Assembly: GCA_026389745.1 (NCBI GenBank)
Contig: JAPLHG010000036.1
Location: forward strand, 20,818 to 28,966
Direction: 5' to 3'
From: Chloroflexota bacterium
GTDB taxonomy: Bacteria; Chloroflexota; Dehalococcoidia; Dehalococcoidales; Fen-1064
DNA: 8,149 nt
Position numbers and translations under genes: made by a program. Positions 6,863 through 8,149 of the stretch are shown here, in pieces. Position 1 is the first letter of the stretch, and every line of letters begins with the position of its first letter. A model generated the notes under the pieces. It was not told the DNA's origin and ran no database searches. It saw only the letters and a program-made list of their open reading frames with translations.

Positions 6863-7066
6863 TTGGAAGCAGACATTACCAAAAGGCTGGTGACAGAAAT
6901 CTAGCAGAGTCTATTATTGCCCGAATGCGAATTGGCTGCGGAGTCAGGTGGAGTATTGACAATAGTTTATCCCGGTCGAGTTAGCGGCGAGCCCGGCGCT
7001 GGTTTTCAGGATGTGGTAATTACAGTCGGTGAGCATCTCATCAAAGGGAACACTGAAGTTCATGGC
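6863..7066 (+). pseudogene. 5' fragment of a DUF2851-family gene with a nonsense mutation
   Basis: One frame from TTG 6863 (GGAG at 6852-6855 is a fitting Shine-Dalgarno) reads EADITKRLVTEI, stop, QSLLLPECELAAESGG, then VLTIVYPGRVSGEPGAGFQD, VVITVGEHLIKGNTEVH. The pattern YPGR-x(5)-G-x-x-F-x-DVVI followed by G-N-T-E-V-H is the N-terminal signature of DUF2851 proteins (usually YPGR..GPDFRDAVI...GDVEVH), as I remember that family. The stop TAG at 6902-6904 most simply replaces TGG, since a tryptophan commonly stands in this region. Intact members are several hundred residues long; here similarity ends at about codon 67, and what follows on the other strand is the yifB remnant. The function of the family is not established. 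It stands head to head with rpsO and has lost its 3' portion, so I call it dead. Confidence 0.65.
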
Positions 7067-7442
7067 TGGCGGCGACCGTCGGCAGAATGCCCGGGGTGCG
7101 ACACAGTGCGCCGTCCAGAGCCAATTCTCCCAGCAAAATCAAACCGTCAGCTTCTGTGACAGTCTGTTCAGTGGCAATAAGCATCGTTATCGCAATCGGC
7201 AGGCCCATAGACGGGTCGGCTTTTTAAGATTGGCGGGCGCCAAGCCAGCTAGCACACACCGCATCGGGAAGATGAAGCCAGAATTACGCACCGTAGCGCG
7301 CACACTCACGGGCCTCCTGTGTCGCTGCATCCCGGCAAGCCGACAACGCCAAAAATGGTAAGCCGGGAGAGATGTCCACCTCTACCCCGGCAATGACTCC
7401 CTCCATCCCTACCACGGCGTAACTTCTAACTTTCGCAAGCAT
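7056..7442 (-). pseudogene. N-terminal fragment of a YifB/ComM-type Mg-chelatase-like ATPase gene, frameshifted
   Basis: From ATG 7442 the minus strand reads MLAKVRSYAVVGMEGVIAGV, EVDISPGLPF, the classic start of YifB/ComM proteins (ChlI-like N-terminal domain). The homology continues only by changing frame: VVGLP and DAATQEARE (shifts near 7347 and 7332), VRATVRNSGFIFPMR with VLAGLAPANLKK (near 7304), and ADPSMGLPIAITMLIATEQ, ILLGELALDGALCRTPGILP (near 7222). The trace fades at TVAASHEL around 7056. That is about 130 residues of a protein normally near 500; the AAA+ ATPase domain with Walker motifs and the C-terminal domain are absent. ComM is a helicase used in natural transformation in some bacteria; the role of YifB elsewhere is less clear. 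No Shine-Dalgarno is evident. The gene lies just behind the terminator of the Ldh gene and is clearly inactive. Confidence 0.85.
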
Positions 7443-7483
7443 AATATCGGGCACTATGTTACAGGGAAATGATTACAAGTGCC

Positions 7484-7526
7484 AAAAAAACAACGAACAC
7501 TGCAGGCTGCGCAGCCTGCAGTGTTC
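7484..7526 (-). terminator. Strong intrinsic terminator of the Ldh-family gene
   Basis: GAACACTGCAGGCTGC (7495-7510) and GCAGCCTGCAGTGTTC (7511-7526) form a 32-bp perfect palindrome. As RNA it makes a GC-rich hairpin of about 14 pairs with a tight loop. Reading on the minus strand it is followed by GTTG and seven T's (7490-7484). The stem begins at the first base of the Ldh stop codon, so gene end and terminator overlap by one base. On the plus strand it is followed only by TAATTT, so action is mainly for the minus strand. Confidence 0.9.
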
Positions 7527-8149
7527 TAATTTAAGAATGGAAAGTCGTAGCCGGTAAGATGAAGCTCTTTAATCAATTGCTGGATGTCCTTCTGTAGAGG
7601 CTCATTGACCGGGACACCCTTGTCTTTGCGTTCCAACCAGGCAAGGTGTTCCTTCTCCCCGGCGGTATAGATACGGTCACAACCCGGCGCTTTTTTTGAC
7701 TCACGGAGTTCTCTCAGAATTTGACCGGCGGCTTTTTTGAATGTTTCCAGTTCGGTAAATTCGCTGATGTTGATAGCCATGAAGAAATGCCCCAGGTGGT
7801 AAGGTTGCGGTTTACCACCCGGGCTGAAGCCAAGTAATCCCTTCAAAAAGGCGCCTCCCTGAAGTGCTGCAGAAAGGATTTCAACAGCCGTAGCGTAACC
7901 ATAGCCCTTGTAACTAGCGAGATCTTCGCCGATGCCGCCTAATGGCGCGAGAGCCGCCGTGCCTTTCACCAAATCAATGAGGACCTGATGAGCATCTGTC
8001 TTAGGTTCGCCATCTTCGCCAATGACCCACCCTTCCGGTAAAACCTTTCCGAGTCGCTCGTAGAGTTCAATTTTGCCTCTCTGGGTAATCGAAGTAGCAC
8101 AATCAATCACAAAAGGAAACTCTTCATCGGTCGGCATGCCAAATGTAAG
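7526..8149 (-). CDS. Ldh family (LDH2/malate dehydrogenase type) NAD(P)-dependent oxidoreductase, C-terminal part (partial)
   Basis: The frame is open to the right edge (LTFG precedes the ATG at 8137), so the ATG is internal. About 207 C-terminal codons are present of a family that is normally near 340-360 residues. Recognisable parts, numbered from that ATG, are PFVIDCATSITQRGKIELY (8-26), the cofactor-domain strand and helix; EGWVIGEDG (35-43); GGIGEDLASYKGYGYATAVEILS (67-89), matching the family's 'G..KGYGLA..VE.L' helix; GHFFMAINI (116-124), a family signature; and a C-terminal PGCDRIYTAGEKEH where most relatives have PGE. The fold is unrelated to classical lactate dehydrogenase; members oxidise malate, L-lactate, ureidoglycolate, sulfolactate or similar 2-hydroxyacids. 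Substrate cannot be told from this part. The gene ends at a strong terminator, separating it from the yifB remnant downstream. Confidence 0.88.
   Translation of the reverse strand, partial: LTFGMPTDEEFPFVIDCATSITQRGKIELYERLGKVLPEGWVIGEDGEPKTDAHQVLIDLVKGTAALAPLGGIGEDLASYKGYGYATAVEILSAALQGGAFLKGLLGFSPGGKPQPYHLGHFFMAINISEFTELETFKKAAGQILRELRESKKAPGCDRIYTAGEKEHLAWLERKDKGVPVNEPLQKDIQQLIKELHLTGYDFPFLN

Noticed and set aside
7029..7361. Plus-strand open frame of 110 codons in the remnant region
   Set aside because: It runs antisense through the frameshifted yifB relic, which explains the sequence far better.
1..8149. Mobile element, CRISPR array, tRNA, toxin-antitoxin or defence system
   Set aside because: No transposase, integrase, spaced direct repeats, tRNA-like fold or defence domain was found on either strand. 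The remnants look like gene decay and deletion rather than insertion.

Overview
The window looks like a chromosomal segment of a mesophilic bacterium, most likely a Chloroflexi of the Dehalococcoidia type. The main clue is the minus-strand order rpsO-pnp-dapB-asd-dapA, which I recall from that group. This is recognition from memory, not a search, so the taxon is an inference. No plasmid, phage, insertion sequence, CRISPR or defence genes are visible.

Left part (1-1421, plus strand). The 3' end of a PaaK/CapK-like adenylate-forming ligase is followed after 12 bases by a complete S51-type (cyanophycinase/dipeptidase E-like) peptidase gene. Abutting its stop codon is a headless remnant of a family 3 glycoside hydrolase: only the C-terminal fibronectin III-like domain survives.

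Centre (1455-6769, minus strand). A compact operon reads rpsO, pnp, dapB, asd, dapA. A good extended -10 promoter lies upstream of rpsO, gaps between genes are 4 to 23 bases, and every gene has its own Shine-Dalgarno. For asd and dapA this site lies in the last codons of the gene before. rpsO and pnp both start with TTG. The operon joins ribosomal protein S15 and the RNA-degrading phosphorylase PNPase to three consecutive steps of the diaminopimelate/lysine pathway: Asd makes aspartate semialdehyde, DapA condenses it with pyruvate, and DapB reduces the product.

Right part (6784-8149). The roughly 670 bases between rpsO and the next intact gene are not simple spacer. They hold two decayed gene heads facing each other: a plus-strand DUF2851-family start with an in-frame stop, and a minus-strand YifB/ComM (Mg-chelatase-like) N-terminal domain with at least four small indels. 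Both lose their 3' parts at the same point near 7056-7066, which suggests that one deletion fused two convergent genes. A perfect 10-bp inverted repeat lies between the divergent promoters. Beyond the yifB remnant, a 32-bp perfect palindrome followed by seven T's terminates an Ldh-family (LDH2/malate dehydrogenase type) oxidoreductase gene that runs off the right edge.

I see no clear novel system. The graveyard at 6863-7442 and the GH3 stub are the most informative oddities.
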